Shown piece after piece: positions 42,255 to 53,178 of a stretch of 64,000 nt of DNA. A program made the position numbers and the translations under genes. The notes under the pieces were generated by a model, which searched no databases, was not told the DNA's origin, and saw only the letters and a program-made list of their open reading frames with translations. Source of the DNA: Leptidea sinapis (lineage: Eukaryota; Arthropoda; Insecta; Lepidoptera; Pieridae); assembly GCF_905404315.1 (NCBI RefSeq), contig NC_066312.1, forward strand, positions 5,939,001 to 6,003,000, given 5' to 3'. Within the stretch, counting starts at the first letter, position 1; each line of letters opens with the position of its first letter.

Positions 42255-42540
42255 ACAACCGACTTCAAAAACACTATTCCAAAACAATAGATATAATATG
42301 CACTAAAAAGTATAAAATAATTGGTAATTTTTATACAATCTAATTAATTAATCTAATTCTAGTTACGATTATTGTCATTTTTGGAATCGGTGTCCTTCGG
42401 CCGCGACCCGCTCTCGCCTCTCGCCTACTCACGACTCAAGCACATCTCACCTTTATAGTTATCTATGTATGTAGTTACAAACCTATCTTAGATGAAACCG
42501 ACTCCAAAATTACAATAATCGTAACTAGAATAAGATTAAT
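42255..42540. mobile_element. Fold-back element, right arm truncated
   Basis: Left arm ACCGACTTCAAAAACACTAT ... TTAATCTAATTCTAGTTACG, ATTATTGTCATTTTTGGAAT, CGGTGTC. The opposite arm (42489-42540), complemented, gives TTAATCTTATTCTAGTTACG, ATTATTGTAATTTTGGAGTC, GGTTTC. The inner arms are about 47 bp with few differences. A GC-rich loop (GGCCGCGACCCGCTCTCGCC) separates them. The outer right arm is missing because a family A copy begins at 42539. Confidence 0.8.
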
Positions 42541-42712
42541 GAGACTTAACATATTATGTCTCAAGGTGACGAGCGCAGTTGTAGTGCCGCTCAGAATTTT
42601 TGTGTTTTTCAAGAATCCTGAGCGGCACTACATTGTAATGGTCAGGGCGTATTAATTACCATCAGCTGCACGTCCTATTCGTCTCGTCCGTTATAGTCAT
42701 AAATAAAATAAA
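42539..42712 (+). mobile_element. Family A repeat, 5'-truncated
   Basis: Begins inside the ATGAGACTTAACAT block and runs to TAGTCATAAATAAAATAAAA. It sits at the break point of the fold-back element. Confidence 0.9.
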
Positions 42713-43662
42713 AATGTTCTTTTGGGCTCGGGATTCTAAGCCAAAACTAACACGATAGCCAGACTATGGATTCAAAAATCTTTGAGTTGACATTTTCATG
42801 TGGTTTGTCGTATTATTAATATTTATTTAGCTATCCCCTTTTTTATTTAATTACACAGGATACTTTCAACATGTAATACCTAAGCATTTTTGAACAACAA
42901 TCGCTTACAAATATTATCACAGCAGATTTTATTACTCATTACCATACTACTCAAGAAAATGATTGTTTATAGAAATATTTTTCTGGAACACAGCTGTATA
43001 ATATACAAATAAACTCAATTACTCATCATTATTTTCTTACAAAATTCATCTTGGTTGTAATCCTTCGTAGGTCGAAATCTGTAGAGCTCGATTTTGAAAG
43101 CCTCTTTTTAATTTTGACTAAAGAGGTTCTACGGTAACTGTGTTTAACTTACTGAAACATTAAAATTCCAAACCATGTTATTGTATAAATCTGTACTTTT
43201 TTTTTAAATATAAATGGTTGAAATCTGTTGAAAATAAAACAATAATAATTTCATTGTAAGATATTGTGAAATGTTCTAACCATCAAACGCTTGACTTGGA
43301 ATAGTCTAATTTTTTTTTAAGTAATTAATAAAGACTTAATTCCAGAAAAACGTTCCAAACCACAATCATGTTCAAATTGAGTTAAGAACACAAAACTGGT
43401 CACGTGATTCATATTAACGGCCTGACAAAAAATGGCAGCCCTACTGTCACTCTTTAAATGACATCATGACCAACCCACATGTATGGAATACACAAATATT
43501 TATTATAAAATTTTAAATACGGTTTCGTGGCTTGGAACGTTTTTCAGGATCTACGTCCAATTGATAGGTATTTTAAACGGTGAGTCATACAAATAATTTA
43601 ATTATGAGAAAGCTTTAAGAAGTGCTCTCAATACTATGATTAATAACAAGAAATTTTCCCTT
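42713..43662. other. No recognisable feature
   Basis: AT-rich. TTAACGGCCTGACAAAAAAT at about 43420 could be a lone MITE terminus like that at 40340. Confidence 0.4.
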
Positions 43663-43915
43663 ATTATTGCCGAGTGAAATAAGTTATTGGAATATTTGAA
43701 ATAAATTAAGTCGTTATTGAAGCGTCACTATTTTTCAATAGAACCTTCACGAAATTATTCAATTTGAATCCAGTAATCATCCCATATTATTGCCGAGTGA
43801 AATAAGTTATTGGATTGTTTAAAGTAAATTAAGCTGAATGTAATTGAAACGTAAATATTATCCAATAGCAGCACTTCAGTGAAACTATTCAGTTTGAATC
43901 TAGTTTCCACGTAAT
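43663..43915 (+). repeat. Imperfect tandem duplication, 123-bp period
   Basis: ATTATTGCCGAGTGAAATAA followed by GTTATTGGA occurs at 43663 and again at 43786. Later blocks repeat with the same offset: TTTGAAATAAATTAAG / TTTAAAGTAAATTAAG, CTTCACGAAATTATTCAA / CTTCAGTGAAACTATTCA, TTTGAATCCAGT / TTTGAATCTAGT. Two units, noncoding. Confidence 0.9.
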
Positions 43916-44089
43916 ATAATTATGTTTTAGCTCAAGTGTTTAATAATTTTATATCAATATCGATTCTTATGCATTACGTAAAAGTATAAAGGTAAGGGCA
44001 TACTCTACCTTTATACTCACGACGACATCACATCGTCGCTTATGTACGGTGTGCAAAACAATTAATTTTTTCAGTATTATAAATTGTTG

Positions 44090-44378
44090 TTAAGCTGTTG
44101 TGTTGTGAAGCCAATTATTTTTATTATAATGATGAAAAATTTGAATTAATTAAAAGAAGTGTTTATTTTGCTGGCAGTACTATTATAGCTAACTCAATAA
44201 CACAAAATCTAGATAACTATTAATACACAAGTCAAACCGTAACAATGAAAACCTTAAAAACACGAATATATCACATGTGGCTAACGGTAATGAAACTGCT
44301 AACCGTACTGACGCAACAGGATGAGAGCGAGGGGTTGAAGGGGAACGGGAGGGGGATTCAAGTTCCAGCGAGGTCCAG
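44090..44378 (+). repeat. Family G repeat, copy 2
   Basis: CTAACGGTAATGAAACTGCT, AACCGTACTGACGCAACAGG and GGGAACGGGAGGGGGATTCA match copy 1. It is followed within a few bases by a minus-strand family A element, as copy 1 is. The 80-residue frame at 44245-44487 crosses the junction and is not a gene. Confidence 0.75.
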
Positions 44379-44382
44379 AGTG

Positions 44383-44700
44383 TGTTTTTTTTTTAATGTT
44401 AATAAGGGACAAGACGAGCAGTACGTTCAACTGATGGTAATTGATACGCCCTCCCCATTACAATGCAGCGCCGCTCAAGATGATTGAAAAACCCAAAAAT
44501 TCTCAGCGGCACTATAATTGCACTCGTCACCTTGAGACATAATATGTCAAGTCTCATTTTCCCAGTAATTTTACTAGCTACAGCGCCCTTCAGACCCAAA
44601 CACACTAATGCTTACACATGACTGCTTCGCGGCAGAAATAGGCGCCGTTGTGGTACCCATTATTTAGCCGGTATCCAGTGGAATGGAGCCTTCTACTGCT
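44383..44700 (-). mobile_element. Family A repeat, full length
   Basis: TTTTTTTTAATGTTAATAAG then GGGACAAGACGAGCAG (3' end on the minus strand) through GAAATAGGCGCCGTTGTGGT to CCAGTGGAATGGAGCCTTCT. One of the best-preserved copies. Confidence 0.93.
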
Positions 44701-45383
44701 ATTACACTCTTGTATCAATTAGGTGAGAGAATTTTGATGAAAAATTGTTCAGTTCACAGTAGTGCAATGTATAGTATAGTATGTTCTCTACCGTTCGTTA
44801 GCTTAAATATATTCTTAAAATAATATGATTACCGCTACTTTTGCTTCGGATGAAATTATTTTATGAAAAATTTACAATGAACGCGAAATATGCTTAAATT
44901 TCTATGGTATTACGTCATAAACTTTATTCATTATTCATGAAGAAAGGGTAGGTTTTGGGTCAATTGTCTAGAATTTGTCTCGCGACGATTGGGTGAAATT
45001 ATAATGTTATGGAAAATGGTAAAGTGCATTATTTGAATGATAAATTCATTTCAACATGAGTGGCCGTATAACTAAACAACTTCGAGAGAGGTTTTATTTG
45101 AATGTGCTTAAAGAAGGTTTGGATTAAAAGTACCTTTATTCACAAAATCACGATACAAGTAAACTTGACTAAAAATAATTGGTGTTTTTCAGAACAACGA
45201 ACTTATTGTTGATTAGAAATATAACTTACAACTATATTTGTTACACTACAACGGCTCCAGTTTTACATTAATGCAAAACATTTTTTTTAATTACTTCTCC
45301 ATAAAAGCGTAAATCTTTAATAATTATTAATATATTTATGGATTGTATAAAATTTACCAATAATAATAAGTGTACCTAAAAAA
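44701..45383. other. No recognisable feature
   Basis: AT-rich; nothing assigned. Confidence 0.5.
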
Positions 45384-45523
45384 AGCTAGGCCGATTTGTT
45401 GACCGAAATAGCTGCCAGCGCTTGAGTTACCAGTAGCCCTACGGAGTTGCGTAGATAGTACTTTGTACATTCTCCGCGCCTCTGGGTCCCAAGGGCCAAG
45501 TGTGTCGACACCAAAAAAATGTC
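45384..45523 (-). pseudogene. LINE ORF C-terminal fragment (GSYFGQQI type)
   Basis: Minus-strand frame with GVDTLGPWDPEARRMYKVLS, TQLRRATGNSSAGSYFGQQI. This is a better copy of the fragment at 3721-3880, with the E/D-T-L-G-x-W and A-G-S-Y-F-G-Q blocks in one frame. The overlapping frame at 45386-45643 is a shadow. Confidence 0.7.
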
Positions 45524-46909
45524 CAAAAGGACACACTTAATATTCACTCGCCGCTTAGTGATGTAATCCCATTGGAAGTTTTGGCATTTAAAAATTAGTT
45601 GCTGTAAAGGATTTTGCAAAAAAGTAATTATATTTGCACGCAACGAACCGTAGAATATCTGGCTTATCGCTCAGGTAATGAGGGTTTCAACTGAGAGCTC
45701 GCGAAATGCGACGTTCAGTACTTATTAATTAAAATATTTATAAGTATCACGCGTTTGAGAATTCTCTACATCTTATTACATAACTTTTATTCTGATAATT
45801 AAATATGTATCTTAAATTAAATTAGTCACCCCGCTATTGCCGTTATTGGTGATTTGTGATGTCCCGGTAAAGTTAATTTTGAACCTACCCCAATGTAATT
45901 TATGTGTATTGACGATGTCTCGACACTCTTAATTTAGGTTCGACATAAATTTTGCACGTCTGGTGTTCTAAACTCAATAGACCACCATTCATCAGTGTCA
46001 AAATAAATCCTTTCTTATACCCCAAGCTAGCAATCTATTTCAAGAGAAACGTCATTGCTTGCAAAATAAAAATATACTTAAACAATACTATACAATGACG
46101 TCATTCGCTATATACCGCGGTGAGTAGTTATCCACTATTTAGAAAAATATAAGCAACGGATTGACAAAAATCTGTTTGATATAATTCCTACAGGTCCTTT
46201 GTATGATTCCTGAAATGTTTGCGAATTTTGATTAGTTCACGTGGTTCAAAACTTTTGTTGTTTCCTCAGATGATACAAAAATATACTATATTTGTAATAC
46301 ATAAATGTTGTATTGAAAGAATTTTTATAAATGATAATTATACTTACCTATTTACATTCGTATCAACACACAGAAGTATATATCTTAATGAAAAGTCTTA
46401 TAGTTGACCTGTCAATATAAATACATTAACAACTTTATTCCGTTACTTACAAATTGAAGTGTTAATCGATTTATGCATGTTTCCATACTTTATTGAAACA
46501 ACGATAGACTGGATTTTATTAAGTTAAAGGCAATCTCTATCAATCCAGATTCCGAGTAATTTGATCTTTGAAGCAATACTAATCTGATTAAATTTGAACT
46601 CACCTTCAATATTAATTTACGAGTGGAATTTCATTCTAGGAATTCGTTTCACGTGCAAAACCCGGGAGAACTTCAGAAAAAACGCAATATCGTGAATATT
46701 TCGGTCTTTTATTAAATCTAGAAGAGAGATAGGGATTATATTGAATTTATAGCGAAGCTTCAATATCTCATAAAAGCGAGTTATTGAAGTAAATAATTCC
46801 TTTTCAATCACTGTTTGCAGTAATACAAAAATATTTTCTATCGAGTTCTTTGAAATTATCCAATATAGACATTAGTAATGTTTATTTTCAACATCAGAGG
46901 TATATTTAA
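45524..46909. other. No firm feature
   Basis: AT-rich. Frames at 46219-46407 and 46617-46811 have no recognisable motif. A segment at 46345-46404 has both splice signals on the minus strand but stops in all frames (see findings). Confidence 0.4.
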
Positions 46910-47095
46910 TTAAGAGAGAGAGGTGAAGGCCTCCTCAAGAGAATGGTCCATCAATAGGCACTATCTCGTCCTCCCAACCAATTTTATGTGCGTTTGCCTG
47001 TTAGTACTTTCAAGTAAGTACACTTCTTTTGGGCCGATCTACACCACGGCGTCTTGCAACATGTCTCGCCCATTCCTACTTAAGTTTGAGTGTAC
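46910..47095 (-). pseudogene. LINE ORF2 tail fragment (EWARHVARR type)
   Basis: Minus-strand translation gives LK*EWARHVARRRGVDRPK and later KIGWEDEIV. 'L-K-W-x-W-A-G-H-I-A-R-R' followed by 'R-W-x-D-D-L/I' is an RTE-type ORF2 tail. Two or more breaks. Fairly degraded. Confidence 0.5.
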
Positions 47096-47469
47096 GTGAT
47101 GTGTTGAAGGTATAAATATATTGAAAAATAATCTTAGAAATATCTATGATAATGTACATAAACAACCTATATAAACTTTTAAATTTAAATTATGAATTTA
47201 ATAATTTATTCTATCGTCTAAATTTAAGCATACTCGTTATTTTTTTAATTCTAATCTAGTTTCAGTCTGTTACTGTTGTTAATATATGGCAGTGTTTAGC
47301 AATTTTATATACACTGGTATAAATTATATAACATAACCTTTTCTATCTAAATTAGAGTACAATGGAAAAGCGCTAGGGTTGATGGTAAAGAAAGATTAAT
47401 ATTTTATATGTGGATCAGAATGTTGGTTATTGTAAATAAAAGTACATATTTTCACATGTTTAAAATAAA

Positions 47470-47730
47470 CTAGCTGAACCCTTTGTCGCCGCCGTCCACG
47501 AAACGTATCTGCGTAATTGTGCAATCGCACCACAGCCGACGTGACATGAAACTCGACGTTTTGGGAGTGTGTTTTAAACCAATACATACTAATATTATAA
47601 ATGTGAAAGTTTGTAATTCTGTTACTCAATCTTTCCAAAGCAGCTGAATGGGTCTCAATTAAATACACACGCATAGGCTATTCGCTGGATAGTACATAGG
47701 ATAATATGTTTTATAAATGTAATGCTGACG
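47470..47730 (-). repeat. Repeat pieces with AACTAGCTGAACCC end
   Basis: AAACTAGCTGAACCCTTTG at 47468 is the complement of a GGGTTCAGCTAGTTT end, as at 23.79 and 50.34 kb. ATACTAATATTATAAATGTG with AAAGTTTGT at 47585 begins another common piece. It may be a Helitron-related nonautonomous repeat. The 92-residue minus-strand frame here is incidental. Confidence 0.45.
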
Positions 47731-47993
47731 TTCAAAGTGGCGGTAATCACCAAAAGTAATAAATAATATATTTACATTATGTGGGTCGGTATATACCAGG
47801 TACCATTTTGCACTTGTTGTCGTTTACCTTTTTGTATTGGTTAGAAGAAAACTTTTTATCATGTAAAAATTGCAATAATCGCCAATTTATGTTTCGGAGC
47901 GATTCTAATATAGGTAGAGTTGAAATGCTTTCTCGAGCCGTATGTTGTCTTGCGTTATGATTGAGAAATAATGGTGAACATCGGTTAACGAGT

Positions 47994-48893
47994 CAGGGCT
48001 GTCACACTGTGAGTTTCACCATGTTTGAAATTCAGTTTATTAGACATGTTGCATGATCGGAGCAGAGGAAGCTGTATTGCATGAATGCTATGAATTGACG
48101 GTCCTCGGGTACGCCACGCTTAAGGGCATTGTTGCATCATTTGATCTAGATTCAGTCATTGCTATGTTTGCATTTACGAAATCCACTTTTCATCACACTT
48201 CGCCCCAAAGTCCCTTCAATTCTGCGCCGTTGTAACATGTTAAAGCAACTAACACGTGCTTCAATCTGTAGGTAAATTAAATAACGTGGCGACCATTTTT
48301 CAAATTTTTTATTTTATTTTACCAATTTGATTCAAATGGGTACTTATTGTGAGTGAAAGAGGAGTTTCGCATTAAGGGGGTTTTGGTTATAGTGAGTGGC
48401 TACTACGTGATTCGCGCACAAACATTCAAACCACCAGATAAGAATTTTATACTATTACTCGTTTTCTTCCGTTTTTTGTGCTTACGTAGTATTACTTACG
48501 TCATTGTTCATTGGTTGGTTGAGATATTTAATCTGTGACAGGTAAAATATCTGATACCAAGCATAGTGCTTAAATTTAATAGATTATTTACAATCTTGTT
48601 ATTATTGGGTGCAAGGTATTTTATAAAACAAACTTGATATGTGTATTATTACGTATTATTTGAATATACTAAACACAGCCACACAACAGCGACTGTATCT
48701 TTCTGGCTCCGTTATACTCGGCGGTTCCGTGTTCACCCGATCGGGCCATTCACATCAGCGTGATAGATCACTTATTACCTATTACATACGAAAAAATGTG
48801 TGCAACAAAAGAAGTTTTCACTTCAAAAAGTTTCAACTTTCATCATTTATATATATTCGTTGAACTTATTTTTTTGCATAAGTGACAGCCCTG
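47994..48893. mobile_element. hAT-like nonautonomous element, 900 bp
   Basis: The left end CAGGGCTGTCAC (47994-48005) is the exact complement of the right end GTGACAGCCCTG (48882-48893). Short inverted termini starting CAGGG are typical of hAT transposons. The 8-bp flanks (TAACGAGT and AGGCACCC) do not match, so the expected target duplication is absent. The interior holds short frames (48053-48235, 48353-48538, 48639-48863) with no transposase motif. Confidence 0.6.
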
Positions 48894-49369
48894 AGGCACC
48901 CATATTACATGACTTGTCCGCCGAATATCCGGTAGCCTTACGTAAGTAGCGGTATAATTTCACTTTATTACATATACAGCTAGTGTGCGATAGACGCTCT
49001 CTATACGATCAACGGTAACTCTTTGACTGTTTTAATTAACATGCCTCGGTACTCTTAATTAAGATTTCTTTTCATAAAAGAGCTTTTAATTTTCATCGAA
49101 ACTTAATTAAAATAATCTTAGCATCGGATTTTCTCATTACGGAATTATTAATAAAAATTACAGCTGCATTTAAATAGATGAATGCGAGATCTTTTGCATC
49201 TTCCTAATCTGATGAAACCCTTTGATGGTTGATATTGTTGGAATAATGTTACACATCCATTAAAAAAAAAGAATTCTAAAATAATCTACATTATATTATG
49301 AAAGTCAAGACCCAGTTTGTTTATGTGCGTGAATTTTTAAATCTATATAATGATACGTCTTTTAATAGA
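48894..49369. other. No recognisable feature
   Basis: AT-rich. TATGAAAGTCAAGACCCAGT at about 49297 may be repeat-derived. Confidence 0.4.
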
Positions 49370-49562
49370 TTTTTTATGAAAATAAGGGACGAGCCGAGCA
49401 GGGCGTTCAGCTGATGGTAATTGATACGCCATACCCATTACAATGCAGTGCCGCTCAGGATTTTTGAAAAATCCAAAAATTCTGAGCGCCACTACAGTTG
49501 CGCTCGTCAGTTGAGACATAAGGTGTCCAGTCTCATTTGCCCAGTAATCTCACTGGCTTCTC
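49370..49562 (-). mobile_element. Family A repeat, truncated
   Basis: TTTTTTATGAAAATAAGGGA, CGTTCAGCTGATGGTAATTG, AAAATTCTGAGCGCCACTAC, then stops within TTTGCCCAGTAATCTCACTG. The 3' half is intact. The plus-strand frame at 49421-49606 is incidental. Confidence 0.9.
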
Positions 49563-49813
49563 AGATTCATCTGTCATCGAAAATTAATCCCATATTAGAC
49601 TACTAATCTACGTAATCTACAATTATCAGGCATTATATAATGAATTGAATACCACTTCTAACAAATTCGTTACTCAACAATCATTTGAATACCATTCAAT
49701 GAACGAGTTTACTTTCGCTACCATTCCGCCCAGATATCAAACTTTAAAGATGTTTTGGAAACTATTGAATGGATATCAAATAATGACTTGTCTTCACCTT
49801 GACTGCATTGACG

Positions 49814-50121
49814 ACCAGTGGAAGGCTCCATTGCACAGGAAGCCGGCTAGATTATGGGTACCACAACGCCTATTTCTGCCGTGAAGCAGTAATGTATAAA
49901 GATAACTGTGTTTCGGTCTGCAGGGCGCCGTTGCTAGTGAAATTACTGGGCAAATGAGACTTAACATCTTATGTCTCAAGGTGACGAGCGCTATTGTAGA
50001 GCCGCTCAGAAATTTTGGGTTTTTCAAGAATCATGAGCGGCAGTGCATTGTAATGGGAAGGGCGTATCAATTACCATCAGCTGAACGTACTGCTCGTCTC
50101 GTCCCTTATTTTCATAAAAAA
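49814..50121 (+). mobile_element. Family A repeat, full length
   Basis: CCAGTGGAAGGCTCCATTGC, AGCCGGCTAGATTATGGGTA, GTGAAATTACTGGGCAAATG, CATTACCATCAGC-type block, CCTTATTTTCATAAAAAA. It is the best-preserved full copy. Four bases of GGCGCC are missing after CCACAAC. The two frames crossing it are incidental. Confidence 0.95.
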
Positions 50122-50164
50122 CAACTTTTCGTGCTCGCATCCATCATGATCATCTGTCTGTATA

Positions 50165-50340
50165 TATTACATATATAAGAGATTTCCACCTATATATTGA
50201 CTCATCAAGATATCTTTGGCGGAATTTGGTAGGAATATTCCATTCACCGAGTAGAGGCCAACTAAGGACGGATTTTACGAAATTTCACCCGAAAGTGTTT
50301 TTTTACTATGACCAGAACATCGTCTGTCGGATCAGCTAGT
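50165..50340 (+). repeat. Dispersed repeat ending GGATCAGCTAGT
   Basis: ATATATAAGAGATTTCCACC, ATTCACCGAGTAGAGGCCAA, CGTCTGTCGGATCAGCTAGT. Same order as 23597-23793, and also directly preceded by another element (family A). Confidence 0.65.
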
Positions 50341-50388
50341 GATAGACAAAACATGCACACTGAAGCTACTTAAAAAAAATGTATCAAA

Positions 50389-50496
50389 TGCCGGCACCGC
50401 TCCTGTGATTCCTCTGGTGTTGCAAGATCGCGGTAGTGATCGCTTAACATCAGGTGACCCGTACGCTCGATTGTCCTCCTTTTCCATAAAAAAAAA
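50389..50496 (+). mobile_element. LINE 3' end (family B), short
   Basis: CCGCTCCTGTGATTCCTCTG, GTGTTGCAAGATCGCGGTAG and TGTCCTCCTTTTCCATAAAA. It begins within the last codons of ORF2. Confidence 0.88.
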
Positions 50497-50530
50497 GACA
50501 GCTAGTGGTAATTTTTACTTGAGAAAAAGT

Positions 50531-50703
50531 GTGGAGACGAGATACGCCCTGACCGTTACAATGGCACTGCTCAGTATGTTTAACTTAACCCAAAATTCTG
50601 AACGGCATTGCAACTGTGCTCCTCACTCAAAGACATAAGATTTGTCTTATTAGCCCAGTAATTTCACTAATAATGCCTGCACATGTTTAACGGCCGAAAT
50701 GCT
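50531..50703 (-). mobile_element. Family A repeat, truncated
   Basis: AGACGAGATACGCCCTGACC, ATTCTGAACGGCATTGC, AGCCCAGTAATTTCACTA and GGCCGAAATGC. The terminal tail is missing. Confidence 0.75.
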
Positions 50704-51028
50704 TTTTATATACAAATACGTTTTATACTCTCATCTGCTATCATCAATACAAGTTTCCATATAAAAGGTACTTACAATTGAAAGTGTCCGCATCCACATA
50801 ATAAACAGAATTTAATACAAAATTAACCTTAACTCGCTAACGTAAGGTTCAATTAACAATGCTGCCTGAAAAGCGCCGCGCATTATTGAGATATATTGAA
50901 ACTTGTAACATATTGGAGAACGCCTAGAATTATTCCACGTCACACTAAATAAGAAATTACAAATAAAAACAAAAGAATGTTAAATGATGATTTATTGATT
51001 AAATAGAATTATAATTAAATTACGTAAA

Positions 51029-51327
51029 AGTGTTGGAAGGGATTCCGGCTAAATTATGAATACGAAAACTTCTGCCGCGAAACAGAAACGTGTAAACATT
51101 ACTTACTGTGTTTCGGTTCGAAGGGCGCCGTAGCTAGTGAAATTACTGGGCAAAAAAGACTTATCATTTTTTTATGTCTCAAGGTGACGAGCGAAATTGT
51201 AGTGCCGCTCAGAATTTTTGGGTTTTCAAGAATCCTGAGCAGCACTGCATTGTATTGGGCGTGGCATCTCAATTACCATCTCAGCTGAACGTCCTGCTCG
51301 TCTAGTCCCTTATTTTCATAAAAAAAT
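51029..51327 (+). mobile_element. Family A repeat, nearly full length
   Basis: GTTGGAAGGGATTCCGGCTA to GTCCCTTATTTTCATAAAAA. The GGTACCACAACGGCGCC part has decayed; the rest is good. Confidence 0.92.
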
Positions 51328-51420
51328 GTGGTAAAAATGTGATTTTACCATAATTAATTAAAGGGCCGCCTACAGTCCAGCTATAGTTTGACCTTTAGCC
51401 GTAGTATCATGATTAAGTTA

Positions 51421-51681
51421 TAATAATAATAATATTGACACACTTGCACACAAATTATCTTGCCCCAAATTATCCATACAGCCTGTATTATGGGTTGCAA
51501 GATAACGATATATTTGATACAATATACTTACTTTAACATACAATTCATTAAATACATATAAACATCCATGATTCGGAAAAAAACATCCATATTCATCATA
51601 TAAATGCTTGCACCTACCGGGATTCGGACCCGTGACCTCTAGCTTAGTAGGTAGGATCGCTAACCACTCGGCTATACAGTT
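51421..51681 (-). mobile_element. tRNA-derived SINE (family C), full length
   Basis: The most complete copy: tRNA-like head at 51615-51681 (complement of ACCTACCGGGATTCGGACCC and CTAACCACTCGGCTATA), body with GGGGCAAGATAATTTG, and (ATT)5 tail at 51421-51434. A and B boxes are both recognisable, the B box with one change. Confidence 0.9.
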
Positions 51682-52397
51682 ATGCTTACAAATAAGTCTT
51701 TAAAGTTAATCCTGGGCTTATCCTCAACAAATATTTAGAGCGTTGCAATCATAAAAATTCTTAAAGGTGGACTAACCGGCGTTTGTTGTTTCACAAAGTA
51801 AACACTATGCAAATGGTGTTTATTTGCCTGGGGCGAACACGCCGCCAGCAATGGTATTTTTCCCGTCACTTCCCTTATAACAGTGAATAAAAAGCCATTT
51901 AAACTACAGTCTAGACTTCTGACAGTAACTAAACTTTGAACAATCGCAACAATATTCCATACTGATTTTTTAAACATTCAAAGGTAAGTAAGGTAAGTAT
52001 ATTTGCATGAATTTCAGATGAATGCTCCAATTCTCAATGCAAAATTGCTAACAAGGTGTCAGTGCTGTCGTAATTGAAATCTGAGCCGACCAGAATATGC
52101 AATGAGGTTCCACCAGTGCATTTAAAGTCATGAAACTAGATCTAAAATTAAATTGTCCCAGTAATGAAGTGAATTATTTTCACCGGCCTTGAATTGTAAC
52201 TGTAAATCATATTCGGCGCAGGGGCGTGCATAACATATAAGCAATTATGCACTGCCTACATTATTAACAATCTAAATGAATATGTCTAGCCCTATTAAAT
52301 TAAATTTAGTTCCATTATTCTATACCCAAACTTTTAAAGATAACCCACTCAGTAAGGTTTCTTTGCGCTAAGAACCAACGGTAGGTAGTATCGTAGA
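51682..52397. other. No firm feature
   Basis: An 80-residue minus-strand frame (51735-51977) lies in a less AT-rich patch. I recognise no domain in it or in the plus-strand reading (CKWCLFAWGEHAASNGIFPV). It is not bounded by clear splice sites. Confidence 0.35.
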
Positions 52398-52678
52398 TTT
52401 TTTTTTTATGGAATAGGAGGACAAACCAGCATACGGGTCGGGTCACCTGTTGTTAAGTGATCACCGCCGCCCACAATATCTTGCAACACCAGAGGCATCA
52501 CAGGAGCGTTGCTGGCCTTTAAGGAAGTTGTACGCGCTTTGTTTGAAGGTACCCATGTCGTATCGTTCCGGAAACACCGCACAAGGTAGCTCGTTCCACA
52601 GCTTTGTAGTACGTGGACGAAAGCTCCTTGAAAACCGCACTCCGGAGGACCGCCACACATCTAGATGGTGGGGATGAT
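52398..52678 (-). pseudogene. LINE 3' end (family B) with intact 65-codon tail
   Basis: The best family B copy. The minus-strand frame at 52461-52658 has no internal stop and reads RFSRSFRPRTTKLWNELPC, AVFPERYDMGTFK, LKGQQRSCDASGVARYCGRR to TGA/TAA. This is the C-terminal end of a jockey/CR1-like ORF2; the rest was never copied (5' truncation). The 3'UTR ends TCCATAAAAAAAAA. The overlapping frames at 52406-52660 (-) and 52450-52677 (+) are shadows. Confidence 0.9.
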
Positions 52679-53027
52679 ATCCTAGATATTAGTCGATAGT
52701 GTATTATTCAATGCAAGCTGCGTTTCATACAATTTTTTTAGAAAGAGTATGGGATTTGTGTCCTTATTAACTAATTAATATAATAAATCTTAAAATATAA
52801 GCGTAATAACGACAAGTTAGATTCTGCGTATAAAGTTTTAAACTCCTGATCATTTTCAGGAGGGAAAAAACATTCAAAATCGAATCGCCAATTTGTCAAA
52901 ATAAATATATATCTCAAGTTCACACATATATATTTTTTGAAGTGTAATCACTAAAAACTTATAAACTAATCATGATAAAATAAACAATTATTGATCCTGT
53001 GTCATTTTTATTCCATTCTATTTGGTT

Positions 53028-53178
53028 TTATTATGGAATAGGAGGACAAACGAGCATACGAGTGGGAGCATAACATCAGATGGGTCACAGGAGCGTTGCC
53101 GGCGGTATTATAAAAGTGTAAATTCTTTTTTGATGTTACTCATGTCGTGGTGTCCTGGAAACACGGGAAAAAGAATCT
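53028..53178 (-). pseudogene. LINE 3' end (family B), degraded
   Basis: TTATGGAATAGGAGGACAAA, CACAGGAGCGTTGCCGGC, CATGTCGTGGTGTCCTGGAA. It has a deletion in the 3'UTR (between CATAACATCA and GATGGGTCACAGG) and no tail. Confidence 0.75.

Noticed and set aside
41915..42274. 119-codon minus-strand frame rich in Phe and Leu
   Set aside because: It comes from A-rich repeat sequence read in antisense (poly-Phe and Leu from AAA/AAT runs), not from a membrane protein gene.
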